The notes under the pieces were generated by a model that had not been told where the DNA came from, did not search any database, and saw nothing but the letters and a program-made list of their open reading frames with translations. 64,000 bases of DNA from Hymenobacter sp. HSC-4F20 (GTDB taxonomy: Bacteria > Bacteroidota > Bacteroidia > Cytophagales > Hymenobacteraceae): positions 124,001 to 188,000 of the forward strand of contig NZ_JAHZTD010000003.1 in the NCBI RefSeq assembly GCF_019599275.1. The letters run 5' to 3'. Every line of letters starts with the position of its first letter. Position 1 is the stretch's first letter. This document shows positions 7,965-16,966 of this stretch, piece by piece. Position numbers and translations under genes: made by a program.

Positions 7965-9044
7965 ATGACTTCTGACCCGAATAGAATTGCCTTGGTAGTG
8001 GGCGTAAGCGGCATCATTGGCAGCAACCTTGCCCAGGAGCTACTGCGCAACGGCTGGACTACCTATGGCCTGGCCCGCAACCCTGGCACCGATGCAGCTG
8101 GCTTGCACCCGGTAGCCGCCGACTTGCTAGACCCGGCCAGCCTCGAAACAGCCTTGGCCGAGGTGCAGCCCACGCACGTATTCATCACCAGCTGGCTGCG
8201 CCAGGAAACGGAAGCCGAGAACATCCGCGTCAACGGGGGCATGGTGCGCAACTTGTTGGACGCATTGTCGCCGAAAGGCTCGGTGCAGCACGTGGCCCTG
8301 GTAACCGGGCTGAAGCACTACCTGGGGCCATTTGATGCCTACGCCAAGAGCGGTACGCTACCCCTCACGCCGGTGCGGGAGGAGCACCCCCGCCTCCCGC
8401 TCGACAACTTCTACTACGCCCAGGAAGACGAGGTATATGCCGCCGCGGCCCGCGACGGATTCGGTTGGAGCGTACATCGTCCGCACACCGTCATCGGCAA
8501 GGCCGTGGGCAACCAGATGAACATGGGCGTCACGCTGGCCGTGTACGCCACTATCTGCAAGGAAACCGGCCGCAAATTTCAGTTCCCCGGCTCGGAAGCG
8601 CAGTGGAACGGCCTCTCCGATGTAACGGACGCCCGGGTGCTGGCCAAACAGCTGGTGTGGGCCGCTACCACCGAGGGCGCCCGCAACCAGGCCTTCAACA
8701 TCGTGAACGGCGACGTGTTCCGCTGGAGCTGGCTCTGGGGCCGGCTGGCCGACTGGTTTGGCGTGGAAGCCGCCGGCTTCGATGGCACCGTGCGCCCCCT
8801 GGAAGCCGAACTCGCCCACGACGCCGCCCTGTGGCGCGAAATTGCCGAACGCCACAGCCTGGCCGAGCCCGACCTGAACCGCCTGGCCTCGGCCTGGCAC
8901 ACCGACCTGGACCTGGGCCGGCCCATTGAGGTGATGACGGATATGGCAAAGAGCCGCAAGCTGGGTTTCCTGGTGTACCAGCCCACCGAGGAGTCGTTTT
9001 TCGACCTGTTTGAGCAGCTTCGCACCGACCGGCTGATTCCGTAA
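7965..9044 (+). CDS. PRISE-family SDR (progesterone 5-beta-reductase/iridoid synthase-like)
   Basis: A 359-residue atypical short-chain dehydrogenase/reductase. The NADPH-binding glycine motif is VVGVSGIIGSNL (residues 11-22). Two PRISE hallmarks are present: TGLKHYLGPF with Lys117 and NFYY with Tyr150/151, the positions of catalytic Lys and Tyr in plant progesterone 5-beta-reductases. WSVHRPHTVIG and FNIVNGDVFRWSW are further family signatures. Members reduce activated C=C bonds of enones or cyclise iridoids. The natural substrate in bacteria is unknown. The gene stands alone and is closed by a strong terminator at 9062. Confidence 0.88.
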   Translation: MTSDPNRIALVVGVSGIIGSNLAQELLRNGWTTYGLARNPGTDAAGLHPVAADLLDPASLETALAEVQPTHVFITSWLRQETEAENIRVNGGMVRNLLDALSPKGSVQHVALVTGLKHYLGPFDAYAKSGTLPLTPVREEHPRLPLDNFYYAQEDEVYAAAARDGFGWSVHRPHTVIGKAVGNQMNMGVTLAVYATICKETGRKFQFPGSEAQWNGLSDVTDARVLAKQLVWAATTEGARNQAFNIVNGDVFRWSWLWGRLADWFGVEAAGFDGTVRPLEAELAHDAALWREIAERHSLAEPDLNRLASAWHTDLDLGRPIEVMTDMAKSRKLGFLVYQPTEESFFDLFEQLRTDRLIP

Positions 9045-9061
9045 CTCCTCGGCTGATTGCC

Positions 9062-9115
9062 CGAAAGCCGCTCCCGGCCGCTCTACCGCGAGTGGCTGGG
9101 AGCGGCTTTCGTTTT
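9062..9115 (+). terminator. Rho-independent terminator after the PRISE gene
   Basis: A 14-bp stem pairs 9062-9075 (cgaaagccgctccc) with 9098-9111 (gggagcggctttcg), followed by a T run. It lies 18 bp after the stop codon at 9044. Confidence 0.85.
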
Positions 9116-9248
9116 GCAGCTCAGGAGCGCCTCTGGGTGAGGTTGCTACTGGTCTGTTTGGCGAAAAGCGGCGGGTAGTCTTTCACTACCCCTTTCCCTT
9201 CGCAGAATCCCGGAGGCGCTGATGCGGCCGGAGCCCACGGCAAATAGA

Positions 9249-9278
9249 TTGCACGTCTGAAGCAGATAAGTAAGTTTG
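9249..9278 (+). promoter_or_regulatory. Bacteroidota consensus promoter TTG-N19-TAAGTTTG
   Basis: TTG at 9249-9251, 19 bases, then TAAGTTTG at 9271-9278 match the TTG-N19-TAnnTTTG consensus of the Bacteroidota primary sigma factor. Transcription would begin near 9285 and serve the DUF4272 lipoprotein gene. Confidence 0.7.
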
Positions 9279-9328
9279 TAACGTGTAGCCGCATGGCTAG
9301 GGCGCGTGCTTTACATCAGCAGCCAACA

Positions 9329-10087
9329 ATGCGTACGTTTCAGGTACTTTTTCTTTCCCTTGCGCTTGGCTCTTGCAGCCACAACAACCAGCCGGAAGCA
9401 GCAGCGAATTTAACGGTTCCGGTAGAGCAGATTGCTGCCACCCCCGACCAACAGGCCAGACGAGCCAAGTCGGAAGCCTACTGCAAGGCGCATGCTATTC
9501 CGATGTATAGTAATCCTACGGCGCTGTTTGTCGACTCAGAGGCCGAGGCTACTATCCGCACGAAAGACGAAGTGGTGGACCGCGCGCTGGCGCTGTGCTA
9601 CATCGGTTTGAAAGGCGAAGGACTGGCGCAGCGCTACCTGGATAAGATGGATCGGGATTATCACATCACGAGCAAGCTCACGCCCATCGAACTGGCCTTT
9701 GCAACGGCCGCGCACCCGACCGAGCAACAGAGAACCGACGCCACTTGGCGGTACGAAAGCCTGCACGTTATGCTGTGGGCCCTAAGTTTTGTTGATGACC
9801 TACCCTACCCCAACCAGATGTGTGATGTTGCCCACGACGCCAAGATTATCCACGATCTATCGGAAAAGGAATTCCGACAGAAAGCCAAGCTGAGAAGCAA
9901 GCAAGAAATCCTGGATCAGGCAGATTTAATCCTCCGCCTGGATTGGGCCTGTACCGACGCCCGGGTTACTAATGCCGCCATGCCAGGTAACCTCGACCAA
10001 GGTATTGTGTACGAACGGCACCATTCCCTTAACTGGCTTATCACCTACATGAACCAAGCCTGGGATGATGTAAGCACCGATACCTGA
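9329..10087 (+). CDS. DUF4272 domain lipoprotein
   Basis: From the ATG at 9329 the protein has 252 residues and starts with a lipoprotein signal (MRTFQVLFLSLALGSC) with a Cys to be lipidated. An in-frame ATG at 9293 would add 12 residues before the signal and is less likely. The body shows the DUF4272 pattern: RRAKSEAYCKAHAIPMYSN, then DEVVDRALALCYIGLKGE, LHVMLWALSF with a Leu-Pro, a Leu-rich helix ending in DWACTDA, and the closing HHSLNWLITY and WDDVSTDT. The family is of unknown function and often stands near immunity genes. A consensus promoter lies directly upstream. The lipid anchor is unusual for a family that is usually cytosolic. Confidence 0.75.
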   Translation: MRTFQVLFLSLALGSCSHNNQPEAAANLTVPVEQIAATPDQQARRAKSEAYCKAHAIPMYSNPTALFVDSEAEATIRTKDEVVDRALALCYIGLKGEGLAQRYLDKMDRDYHITSKLTPIELAFATAAHPTEQQRTDATWRYESLHVMLWALSFVDDLPYPNQMCDVAHDAKIIHDLSEKEFRQKAKLRSKQEILDQADLILRLDWACTDARVTNAAMPGNLDQGIVYERHHSLNWLITYMNQAWDDVSTDT

Positions 10088-10152
10088 TACCCGCGTCGTA
10101 TCTGCTTCCTTCCTGCTAGAGCTTATCTACTCCCCCTGTTCTTCGCCGCCAG

Positions 10153-11172
10153 ATGCCGCACCTTTCACGCCTCCTTCTCTTCGTTCTGGTGCTGCAAACG
10201 GCGGTGGCTACTGCCCAGAAAGCTCCGTTTACCTTTCACCCCATTCGCCTGCCCAAGGAAATAGCAGACCGGAACAACCAGTTCTCGGGGCTTCAGGTGC
10301 GCAACAATCAACTGCTGCTGCTATCCGAAAGCCGCCTGCAGGAGCGCGCCGAAGCCAAGGTGTATGCCCTGGACCTAGCCAGCATCGACAGCCAGCTAGC
10401 CCAGAAGTTGCCGGAGCAGGAGCTGGCGTACCGGAAATACCTCATCCGGAACCTGGACACCATCAGGGCCCGGCTTGACAGCGCTGGCCAAGTGTACGAG
10501 GGCCTGGAGGGCATGACGATGCTGGGCGAGGTGGCCTACTTCTCCATCGAAACGACTACCCCTTCGGCCTATTGCTACCTCATTAAAGGGGTGGTAGACG
10601 ACGCCACGGCCAGTATTACCATTGATACTTCCTACCTGGTGCCACTAGCCAAACCGGCCCTCACCAACGGCAGCCACATCCACAACGCCGGCTTCGAGGC
10701 CATCAGCACCTACAACCAGAACCTGCTGCTGCTATTCGAATACAACTACTTCTCGCACGACAACTTCGCCTTCCAGCTTCCCGCCGCAGCCGCTACCCCC
10801 GATGTGCCGCACTACGTGTCGGTAGCCCGGCTCCCCTTCCGCCTGACGGACATGGTGCACACGGGCAAAAACCGTTTTACGGCCATCAATTATTTCTACA
10901 ATGGTGCCGAAGACAGCGTGTACCGCAGCCCGGCCCCTGACCCGAACACCCGATTTATCCGGAGTGGCACCACGTATCAGAATTACTGCCGGCTTATCAG
11001 CCTGAAATACAAAGGCAACAACGTAAGCTGGAAGCCGCTGGTTGAGCTGCCCAAAGAATACATGACCTACAACTGGGAAGGCCTGGCGGCCTACCACGGG
11101 GGGTATTTCCTGATCAACGACAAGTACGGCCCGTCCAATCAGTCGACGTTGCTGTTCTTGCAGAAGAAGTAA
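10153..11172 (+). CDS. Secreted beta-propeller-like protein, possibly phytase-like/SdiA-regulated type
   Basis: A 339-residue exported protein with a Sec signal peptide (LLLFVLVLQTAVATAQ). The mature part is beta-rich, with repeated aromatic strands and motifs such as YEGLEGMTMLG, NAGFEAIS and YNWEGLAAYHGGYFLINDKY. The recurring EG(L/M) turn plus the DNDK-like end resembles esterase-like phytase and SdiA-regulated propeller domains. No catalytic set can be named. It is expected in the periplasm or outer surface. It follows the DUF4272 gene by 65 bp on the same strand and may share its promoter. Confidence 0.55.
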   Translation: MPHLSRLLLFVLVLQTAVATAQKAPFTFHPIRLPKEIADRNNQFSGLQVRNNQLLLLSESRLQERAEAKVYALDLASIDSQLAQKLPEQELAYRKYLIRNLDTIRARLDSAGQVYEGLEGMTMLGEVAYFSIETTTPSAYCYLIKGVVDDATASITIDTSYLVPLAKPALTNGSHIHNAGFEAISTYNQNLLLLFEYNYFSHDNFAFQLPAAAATPDVPHYVSVARLPFRLTDMVHTGKNRFTAINYFYNGAEDSVYRSPAPDPNTRFIRSGTTYQNYCRLISLKYKGNNVSWKPLVELPKEYMTYNWEGLAAYHGGYFLINDKYGPSNQSTLLFLQKK

Positions 11173-11287
11173 GCAGCGCAAGGCCTGGCGTCGGCTAACA
11201 AGGACGCGGTGGGCCTGCTGGAAGGTTCTGGCTTGGAACGTGACTCTTGTTAATCTGGCCTTCCTGTCACTTAGCTCCTACCCCCGT

Positions 11288-11689
11288 ATGCCCGGCGAAA
11301 CCAACCTTACCCAACTGCTGCGTACCATGAAGCCGGAGTTGCAGCCGGGCACGTACGTATTTTGCACGGTCCCGTCGCTGGCCGGCCTCGACTTAACGGA
11401 GGTTATCGGCACGTTTCGGGAGCAGGAAGGCCTGACGGTTATTCTGCCCCAGGCCGCCGCCGACCGCCTGCACTTGCCCTACACCTTTGTGGCCGCCTGG
11501 ATAACCCTGACGGTGCACTCGGCCCTGGAAGCAGTAGGGCTCACGGCAGCCTTTGCCCAGGCCCTGGCCCGTGGGGGCATAAGCTGCAACGTGGTTGCCG
11601 CCTACTACCACGACCACATCTTTGTGGCAGCTTCCGATGCCGCTAACGCCTTGCATGTTCTGGAGGAATTAGCCGAATCGGGCAACTAG
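11288..11689 (+). CDS. ACT domain-containing protein (DUF2241-like)
   Basis: A 133-residue soluble protein. It has two ACT-like halves: GTYVFCTVPSLAGL at residues about 17-30, with the CTV strand seen in this family, then WITLTVHSALEAVGLTAAF as the second strand-helix unit, and ISCNVVAAYYHDHIFVA as the closing strands. ACT domains bind amino acids and regulate enzymes; stand-alone members of this type are uncharacterised. An earlier in-frame ATG at 11240 would add 16 hydrophobic residues, but the family usually begins close to the LL.MKP segment, which supports 11288. Confidence 0.75.
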   Translation: MPGETNLTQLLRTMKPELQPGTYVFCTVPSLAGLDLTEVIGTFREQEGLTVILPQAAADRLHLPYTFVAAWITLTVHSALEAVGLTAAFAQALARGGISCNVVAAYYHDHIFVAASDAANALHVLEELAESGN

Positions 11690-11777
11690 GTGGTGGGCGT
11701 GCCCACAGATAAGCCGCACATTCGGCCGAAACCAGCACAGGAGTGACTAGCTTAGCTGCGTTAGCTAGCCTTTTTGT

Positions 11778-13025
11778 ATGCGTATGCAGCGGTTTCTGTA
11801 CCTGTGCCTATTCCTGATGACCTCGTTGGGGTGCGTGGCACGCGATAATGTTCGGATTGAAGTATTCATTCAGCCAGAAGCCCGGTCTTTCACTTCTCAA
11901 TATACTCTCACTACCCGCGCCGCCGAGGGGAAGCTCATCCTTCACCTCAACAAGCAATATCACCTGTCTGGCGTGACGGGGCCCAACGTGCGTACCTACA
12001 CCTCGGCGCTGTTCTACGATAAATTTACCGACGACACCTTACGACGGATAACCATTGAGTTTACGGACCGCCAGGCCCAGCAGCGCGTTACGGTGCAGTA
12101 TAGCGGCGCCATCGGCGAACGATTTGCTACCGAAGGCATGGCCGAGTTTACGGCCCACGCTAACTGGGTTCCTACCATTCCCGATCAGGAGTATACGGTG
12201 GTCGACTACCGGCTCACGGTGCGCGTACCAACTACGTATCAGGTAGTAAGCACCCGGGCGGCCCGGCGCAGCAGGCCAGGCCAGTACCGCTTCGAGGGAA
12301 GCACTTCCGCCATTGAAATAGGAGCCTTGGCGGCCCGGCAGTTTACCACGCTTACCAGTGCTACCCCTCAGTTTCGTGTGAACCTCTACAAGGCCAACGG
12401 CCCCTGCACCGCCCCCGACAGCCTGTTGGTGCAGGATGCCGGTAAAATCATTGCCTATTTCAATCAGATTATCGGGCGCAAAGATCCTATTCGGAAGTTT
12501 ACGTTTCTGCTACCAGGCGTCGACCGTACGGCTAGCGGCTTACTCGATAATGCGGCCATCATTGCCTACACTTCATTTAACACCCACGACCCCGGCGACC
12601 TGCTGATTCTGGCTCACGAAATCAGCCACAAGTGGTGAGGCTATGGCACTTGGAACACCTATGATAACTGGCTGAACGAAGGCTTTGCTACTTACTCGGG
12701 GCTGCTTTACGTGCGCGCGGCCGGCGACACTGCCAGCTTCCGGAAAGAGCTGGCTAAGCGGCAGAAGTCAGCTGCTACGGCTCCGGCCCTCCTGGGCTTC
12801 GAACCCCGCAACTACCCCTACCCCGTGCGGCGGCAAGTACTCTATGACAAGGGCACGGCTACGCTATACCAGCTGCACCAGCGCCTCGGCGACGAGCAGT
12901 TTTTCCGCATTCTAACGAAAACTGCGGCCGCCAAACTAGCTACTACCGAGGCCTTTCTGAATCTGGTAGAAAAGGAAAGCAGCCGCCAAACCCGCGAGTG
13001 GCTACTGGCTCAGCTACAGGTGTAA
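11778..13025 (+). pseudogene. Secreted M1-type metallopeptidase interrupted by in-frame TGA in the zinc site
   Basis: Read through, this is a 415-residue gluzincin with an N-terminal signal (ending near GCVA). Codons 280-286 encode HEISHKW, then TGA at 12636-12638 (codon 287), then GYGTWNTYDNWLNEGFATY in the same frame, with the third zinc ligand Glu at codon 301. Relatives have a second Trp after HxW, so the TGA most simply replaces TGG. The frame after the stop is intact for 128 codons to TAA at 13025. As written, translation would end before the third zinc ligand and give an inactive product. A nonsense mutation, a sequencing error or read-through are possible. Confidence 0.85.
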
Positions 13026-13104
13026 GAGGTACCGAGGGCGTTTGGTAGCAGAACAGTCGCCGCCTGGTGCTAGCTCAATCTGTGTGGCTGCCGTAGTAAC
13101 CCGT

Positions 13105-13782
13105 ATGGAAACCTACGTCCTGGGCGATATTCACGGTGCTTACCGCGCCCTTGAGCAAGTGCTGGAGCGCAGCCCGTTCCGGCCCGGTATCGACCGTCTT
13201 ATACATCTGGGGGATGTTTCCGATGGCTGGCCCGAAACGCCGGAGTCTGTCGAACGGCTGCTGCATATTCCGAACAGCATCTGGCTGCAGGGCAACCACG
13301 ACTGGTGGACGGCGGAGTGGCTGGCAACCCGGCTACCCCTCGAACAGGTAAATAGGAGCTGGTACCGGCAGGGCGGCAAAGCCACCTACGATGCGTATCG
13401 GCGCGGGCCGGCCGAGCAAATGCAGCGGCATTTCACCCGTTTTTTTGGTCAGCAGCTTCCTTACTTCGAAGCCGACAACACGCTCTACGTGCACGCCGGC
13501 TACAACCCGGCGCAGCCCATTGCAGCGCAAGACCCGTTTGAGCTGATCTGGACCCGGGAGCTGTGGCGCAACAGCCTCCCAGCTCAGGGCTACACCGAAT
13601 GTTTTATCGGCCACACGCCTACGTGGCCCGCAAGCCTGGTACCCTGCCAGCGGGCGAACGTCTGGAATGTAGACCAAGGCGCCGCCTATGGGGGGCGACT
13701 AACCTTGCTGAACGTGCGCACCAAAGAGTTTGTGCAAAGCGACATCGTGCAGAGCCTTTACCCAGGCGTGAAGGGCCGCTGA
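13105..13782 (+). CDS. PPP-type metallophosphatase (calcineurin-like)
   Basis: A 225-residue protein with the di-metal phosphoesterase motifs in order: GDIHG (residues 7-11), GDVSDGW (about 39-45), GNHDWW (about 66-71), HAGY (about 130) and GHTP (about 170). This is the layout of bacterial serine/threonine phosphoprotein phosphatases of the PrpA/PrpB and ApaH-like group. It would be cytosolic. The start at 13105 places GDIHG at the N-terminus as usual; a longer frame from 13042 is not needed. It lies 79 bp after the broken peptidase gene. The substrate (phosphoprotein or dinucleotide) cannot be decided. Confidence 0.85.
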   Translation: METYVLGDIHGAYRALEQVLERSPFRPGIDRLIHLGDVSDGWPETPESVERLLHIPNSIWLQGNHDWWTAEWLATRLPLEQVNRSWYRQGGKATYDAYRRGPAEQMQRHFTRFFGQQLPYFEADNTLYVHAGYNPAQPIAAQDPFELIWTRELWRNSLPAQGYTECFIGHTPTWPASLVPCQRANVWNVDQGAAYGGRLTLLNVRTKEFVQSDIVQSLYPGVKGR

Positions 13783-13930
13783 ACGGTTGCCGTTTCCTCC
13801 CTCACCCAAAAGCTCAAACCCCAGCCTAGGATACCTCCCGTTCTTGGGTAGATATTCTTGGCTAGGGTTTGAGCTATCAGAGGTGGGTAGGACAAACAGC
13901 CCTAGTGCTGCTTACCAGGGCCCGGGAGCC

Positions 13931-14347
13931 CTAGCTAACCGTAGGCGGGTTGCGGTTAACTACCGGACCAGCGCCGGCCAGCTGGCTAACCATATCGTCG
14001 AGAATTTCTTTGCCATAGCCAATGCGGTTGGCGTACTCCATGCACAAGCCGTATTCGCGGGGGTCAATCTGCCCGTCCTGAAGCATCATCTGCACCAGCG
14101 TCTGCAGTTCCAGGGTGCGCTGCAAGCCTTCGGCTGGCACTACAAAGCTGAGCACGTTGAGGTTATCGGCAATAGGCTGCACCTCCTCAGGCTTCAGCCC
14201 TAAGCGGTTGCCAATTTGCAAGAGGAAGTCGCTTTCTTGCTCGTCCAGCTGGCCGTCGGCCGTGGCTACCAGCAAGAGGTTCTGGAAGAAGCTAAGTTTC
14301 TTCTGGGTAGTGTTCAGTACTTCTTCGAGGTTATGAGAGTGCTGCAT
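13931..14347 (-). CDS. TerB-like protein
   Basis: A 138-residue all-helical protein with the TerB/DjlA-type pattern: LLLVATADGQLDEQESDFL (the first acidic DGxLDxxE loop) and LVQMMLQDGQIDPREYGLC (the second DGxIDxxE loop). These two acidic loops bind metal in TerB relatives. No other ter genes are present, so a tellurite role is not implied; such stand-alone proteins are common in Bacteroidota. A longer frame begins at 14488, but the ATG at 14347 gives a compact domain. It converges on the metallophosphatase gene. Confidence 0.72.
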   Translation of the reverse strand: MQHSHNLEEVLNTTQKKLSFFQNLLLVATADGQLDEQESDFLLQIGNRLGLKPEEVQPIADNLNVLSFVVPAEGLQRTLELQTLVQMMLQDGQIDPREYGLCMEYANRIGYGKEILDDMVSQLAGAGPVVNRNPPTVS

Positions 14348-14540
14348 ATGCGTAGAAGCTAGGTGGTGAGGGTGCCCACCAAGGGCGGAAAATTGTTTCA
14401 ACGATGCCTCCGCCGGAAGGTTATTATTCGAAATCTGCGCGACGGGTAGCAAACAATACGGGTGGTACGCCGTTATTTGCGGCACCATTCGTCAACCATC
14501 CTGCTGCTGGCAGGTACCGCCTTAGCTTCTTTCGTACTTC

Positions 14541-14948
14541 ATGACTACATCGTTGCGCCGGGGAGATGGCAGCATATACCTCACAGTTGAGCGTAACACG
14601 CGTGATAACTGGGTTCATGCCCGTTGGCATGGCCGACAAACGCTGGGCACCATCATGGATGGTGGCCTGACTTACCTGGACATGATTCGCCAGGAACCCA
14701 GCGCCAAGTTGCTCAACGACCACCGCGACCTGGTAGGCACCTTCACCGAAGCCAACGACTGGATACAGCAGGTCTGGACTCCGCTCATCATTGGGGCAGG
14801 CTTGCGCTACATCGGGCAGGTAGTATCTCCTGACATCTTCGGGCAGCTTTCTATGGAAGATTTGCAGCAGCGCATCGGCGACCAGCTGCACATCCATATG
14901 TTCCAGGATATAGACGCAGCGGAATCCTGGCTTCGCATCCAGCCGTAG
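14541..14948 (+). CDS. Small conserved protein, possibly STAS/SpoIIAA-like
   Basis: A 135-residue soluble protein. The order of segments, WVHARWHGRQTLGTIMDGG, then SAKLLNDHRDLVG, then LGIxxAxWL-like end (DAAESWLRIQP), resembles the SpoIIAA-like/STAS-related family in which a conserved LLND(H/R)R turn follows the second strand. Such proteins are found in many copies in Hymenobacter-type genomes and their role is unknown. It has its own gene unit, pointing toward the convergent pectinesterase gene. Confidence 0.5.
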   Translation: MTTSLRRGDGSIYLTVERNTRDNWVHARWHGRQTLGTIMDGGLTYLDMIRQEPSAKLLNDHRDLVGTFTEANDWIQQVWTPLIIGAGLRYIGQVVSPDIFGQLSMEDLQQRIGDQLHIHMFQDIDAAESWLRIQP

Positions 14949-14975
14949 CGGGCTAGCTCTGACAGCTGCCGCTTG

Positions 14976-15953
14976 CTAGCGGCGCGGCTTCCAGGCCGGC
15001 ATCGTCGCAAAAATTCTGTTCGTGGTGTACTGGCGGGCTTGTTGGCGGGAAAGCTGCCGGGCCCAGGCTACGCGCGTAGCGGCCGGAGCGGCGCCGGGCC
15101 CCGTGGAGCGATACTCCGCGTAGCGCGCCGTTTTTTCGCTTTCGGGCTTTTTCCAGTTGTCCCAGCCCGCGGGCCGGATGTGCGCCCCCATATAGGTGTG
15201 CAGGTAGGCTACCTGGGCGTACGGCTGCCAGGGCCGCCCCAACGATACATTGGTAGCCAGCGTGATATCAGCCGTGAGCCGGCATTTCCGGAACACAAAG
15301 CCATAGGCCTGATCCTGCGGGGTTGCGGCGGCCGTAATATGGGAGTTTTTCTTACTGCGGATAGTGCAGCGGTCGAATACGGCCGTGCTGCTCCCGAAAA
15401 TAAAGTCGGTGGTGCCTTCAATTAAGCACCGGTAGAAATACTGGCGGGTGTGGCCGGTAGCCAGAAACAGCGTGTCCTGGTCGCCGAGGATGCGGCAGTT
15501 CCGGAACGTGCAGCGGTCGGCTTCTACGTGCAGAGCCACCGCCTGGCCCGCCGTGCGGCCCGCGGTATTCTGAAACGTGAGGTTTTCGGCAGTAAAGTCA
15601 GTGCCCTGCACCAGCACGGAGTAGGAAGTGTAGGTATTGATGGCGCCCTTGCCGCTGTGGTCGTCGAAAGTCAGGATGGTTTGGTCCCGGTCGTCGCCCA
15701 GTAAGGTCAAGTGAGTTTTGCTGACTGGAATGACCAGCTTTTCCTTGTACACACCTTTCCGGATGCGGATGATGACCTCCTGCTTTGACTGGGCAGGGGC
15801 GGCATCAATGGCCGCCTGCACCGTGCGGAACTGCCCGGTCCCATCCTGAGCTACTACCAGCTCTTGGGGCCTAGCAGTGGCTGCTAGGGCTAGTAGCAGT
15901 AGGGCAAGCAGGGCGAGTAGCTTATTGGTCATCGAACGGGCAACAGTATTCAT
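14976..15953 (-). CDS. Secreted pectinesterase (carbohydrate esterase family 8)
   Basis: A 325-residue right-handed beta-helix enzyme with a signal peptide (LLALLALLLLALAATA). It removes methyl groups from pectin. Family residues are visible: GQAVAL, the QDTLF motif with the acid Asp, DFIFGSSTAVF with the nucleophile Asp, and LGRPWQPYA with the substrate Arg. The reading frame is open far upstream to 16313, across the neighbouring gene, but only the ATGs at 15953 or 15932 give a signal peptide. It follows its paralogue by 62 bp, likely as one operon. The C-terminus has ARQLSRQQARQYT, also seen in the paralogue. Confidence 0.92.
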   Translation of the reverse strand: MNTVARSMTNKLLALLALLLLALAATARPQELVVAQDGTGQFRTVQAAIDAAPAQSKQEVIIRIRKGVYKEKLVIPVSKTHLTLLGDDRDQTILTFDDHSGKGAINTYTSYSVLVQGTDFTAENLTFQNTAGRTAGQAVALHVEADRCTFRNCRILGDQDTLFLATGHTRQYFYRCLIEGTTDFIFGSSTAVFDRCTIRSKKNSHITAAATPQDQAYGFVFRKCRLTADITLATNVSLGRPWQPYAQVAYLHTYMGAHIRPAGWDNWKKPESEKTARYAEYRSTGPGAAPAATRVAWARQLSRQQARQYTTNRIFATMPAWKPRR

Positions 15954-16015
15954 AACATTAGGTCTGGCCGAGCCAACCGGCAGTAGTTTCCTACCCTCGG
16001 CTTTACCTTGCAGCC

Positions 16016-16966
16016 TTACTCCTGGGTAGGGTTCCAGCCGCGCAGCACGGTTTGCAGGGTGTATTGCTGAGCTTCCGCATCGGAAAGCTGGCGGGCCCAG
16101 GCTACGCGCTGCTTGGGAGCGGCGCCGGGGCCGCGGCTCTGGTACTCGGCGTAGCGGGCGGTTTGCTTGTTGCTTTCCTTGTCCCAATGGTCCCAGCCTT
16201 CGGGCTTGATCTGCTTGCCCAGTTCGCAGCGCAGGTACACCGTTTTGGCGTAAGGCCGCCAGGGCCGGCCCAGATAGAAACTGCCGGCGGGGGCGTTGCC
16301 GGTCAGGCGGCACTGGTTAAACACGTAGCCGTAGCGCGTGCTGTCGGGGGTAGAGGCCGCCGTGACAAAGCCGCCGGTTTTGCAGAAAATGGTGCAGCGC
16401 TCAAACCAGGCGGTGCTGCTGCCGAAGATAAAATCCACGGTACCCTCGATGTAGCAGTCTTCGTAGTACTGGCGGCTGCCGTAGCCGTAGGTGTAAAGCG
16501 TATCCTGAAACCCCAGGAAGCGGCAGTTTTTAAACCGGGCTTTGTCGCCGGCCACCCACATCGCCACTGCCTGCCCCACGGGCCCCGAGGAATTCTGAAA
16601 CGTGAGGTTTTCAGCCGTAAAATCAGCGCCGTAGATGTAGCAGCTGGCGGAACCCGATGTGCCTTTGTCCTCCCCGAAAATGTTTTTCTTCTGGTTGTAG
16701 TCGTCGTAGGTGAGGATGGTTTGCTCCCGGTCTTCCCCAATTAGCCGCACCAGATTTTTGGAGCCTGCCAGAATCAGCTTCTCCTTGTACACACCTTTTT
16801 TGACGAAGATGGTGGTGACTTTCTTCCGGAAGTCGGGCACGGCGTTGAAGGCTTCCTGCACCGTCCGGAATTGCCCGCTGCCATCCTGCGCCACCACAAA
16901 ATCGTAGCCGAGGGCCCGGCCCAGCGTCAGCCAGAGGAGCAGAGAAAAAAGCAGGACAGGTTTCAT
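16016..16966 (-). CDS. Secreted pectinesterase (carbohydrate esterase family 8), paralogue
   Basis: A 316-residue paralogue of the downstream gene, first in the pair. The signal peptide is LLFSLLLWLTLGRALG. Catalytic motifs are QDTLY, VDFIFGSSTAWF and LGRPWRPYA. Both proteins share the start of the mature part (VVAQDG.GQFRTVQ) and the end (RVAWARQLS). The open frame extends to 17134, but the ATG at 16966 is the one followed by the signal peptide. Two secreted pectinesterases suggest use of plant cell-wall pectin; no pectate lyase or SusCD pair lies in the window. Confidence 0.92.
   Translation of the reverse strand: MKPVLLFSLLLWLTLGRALGYDFVVAQDGSGQFRTVQEAFNAVPDFRKKVTTIFVKKGVYKEKLILAGSKNLVRLIGEDREQTILTYDDYNQKKNIFGEDKGTSGSASCYIYGADFTAENLTFQNSSGPVGQAVAMWVAGDKARFKNCRFLGFQDTLYTYGYGSRQYYEDCYIEGTVDFIFGSSTAWFERCTIFCKTGGFVTAASTPDSTRYGYVFNQCRLTGNAPAGSFYLGRPWRPYAKTVYLRCELGKQIKPEGWDHWDKESNKQTARYAEYQSRGPGAAPKQRVAWARQLSDAEAQQYTLQTVLRGWNPTQE

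Noticed and set aside
12636..12638. TGA as a selenocysteine codon in the metallopeptidase
   Set aside because: The position is a Trp in relatives, and there is no convincing SECIS-like hairpin right after it; no selenoprotein family matches.
15954..16313. N-terminal extension of the downstream pectinesterase frame into its neighbour
   Set aside because: The extension overlaps the other pectinesterase in a different frame and precedes a perfect signal peptide, so it is not coding.
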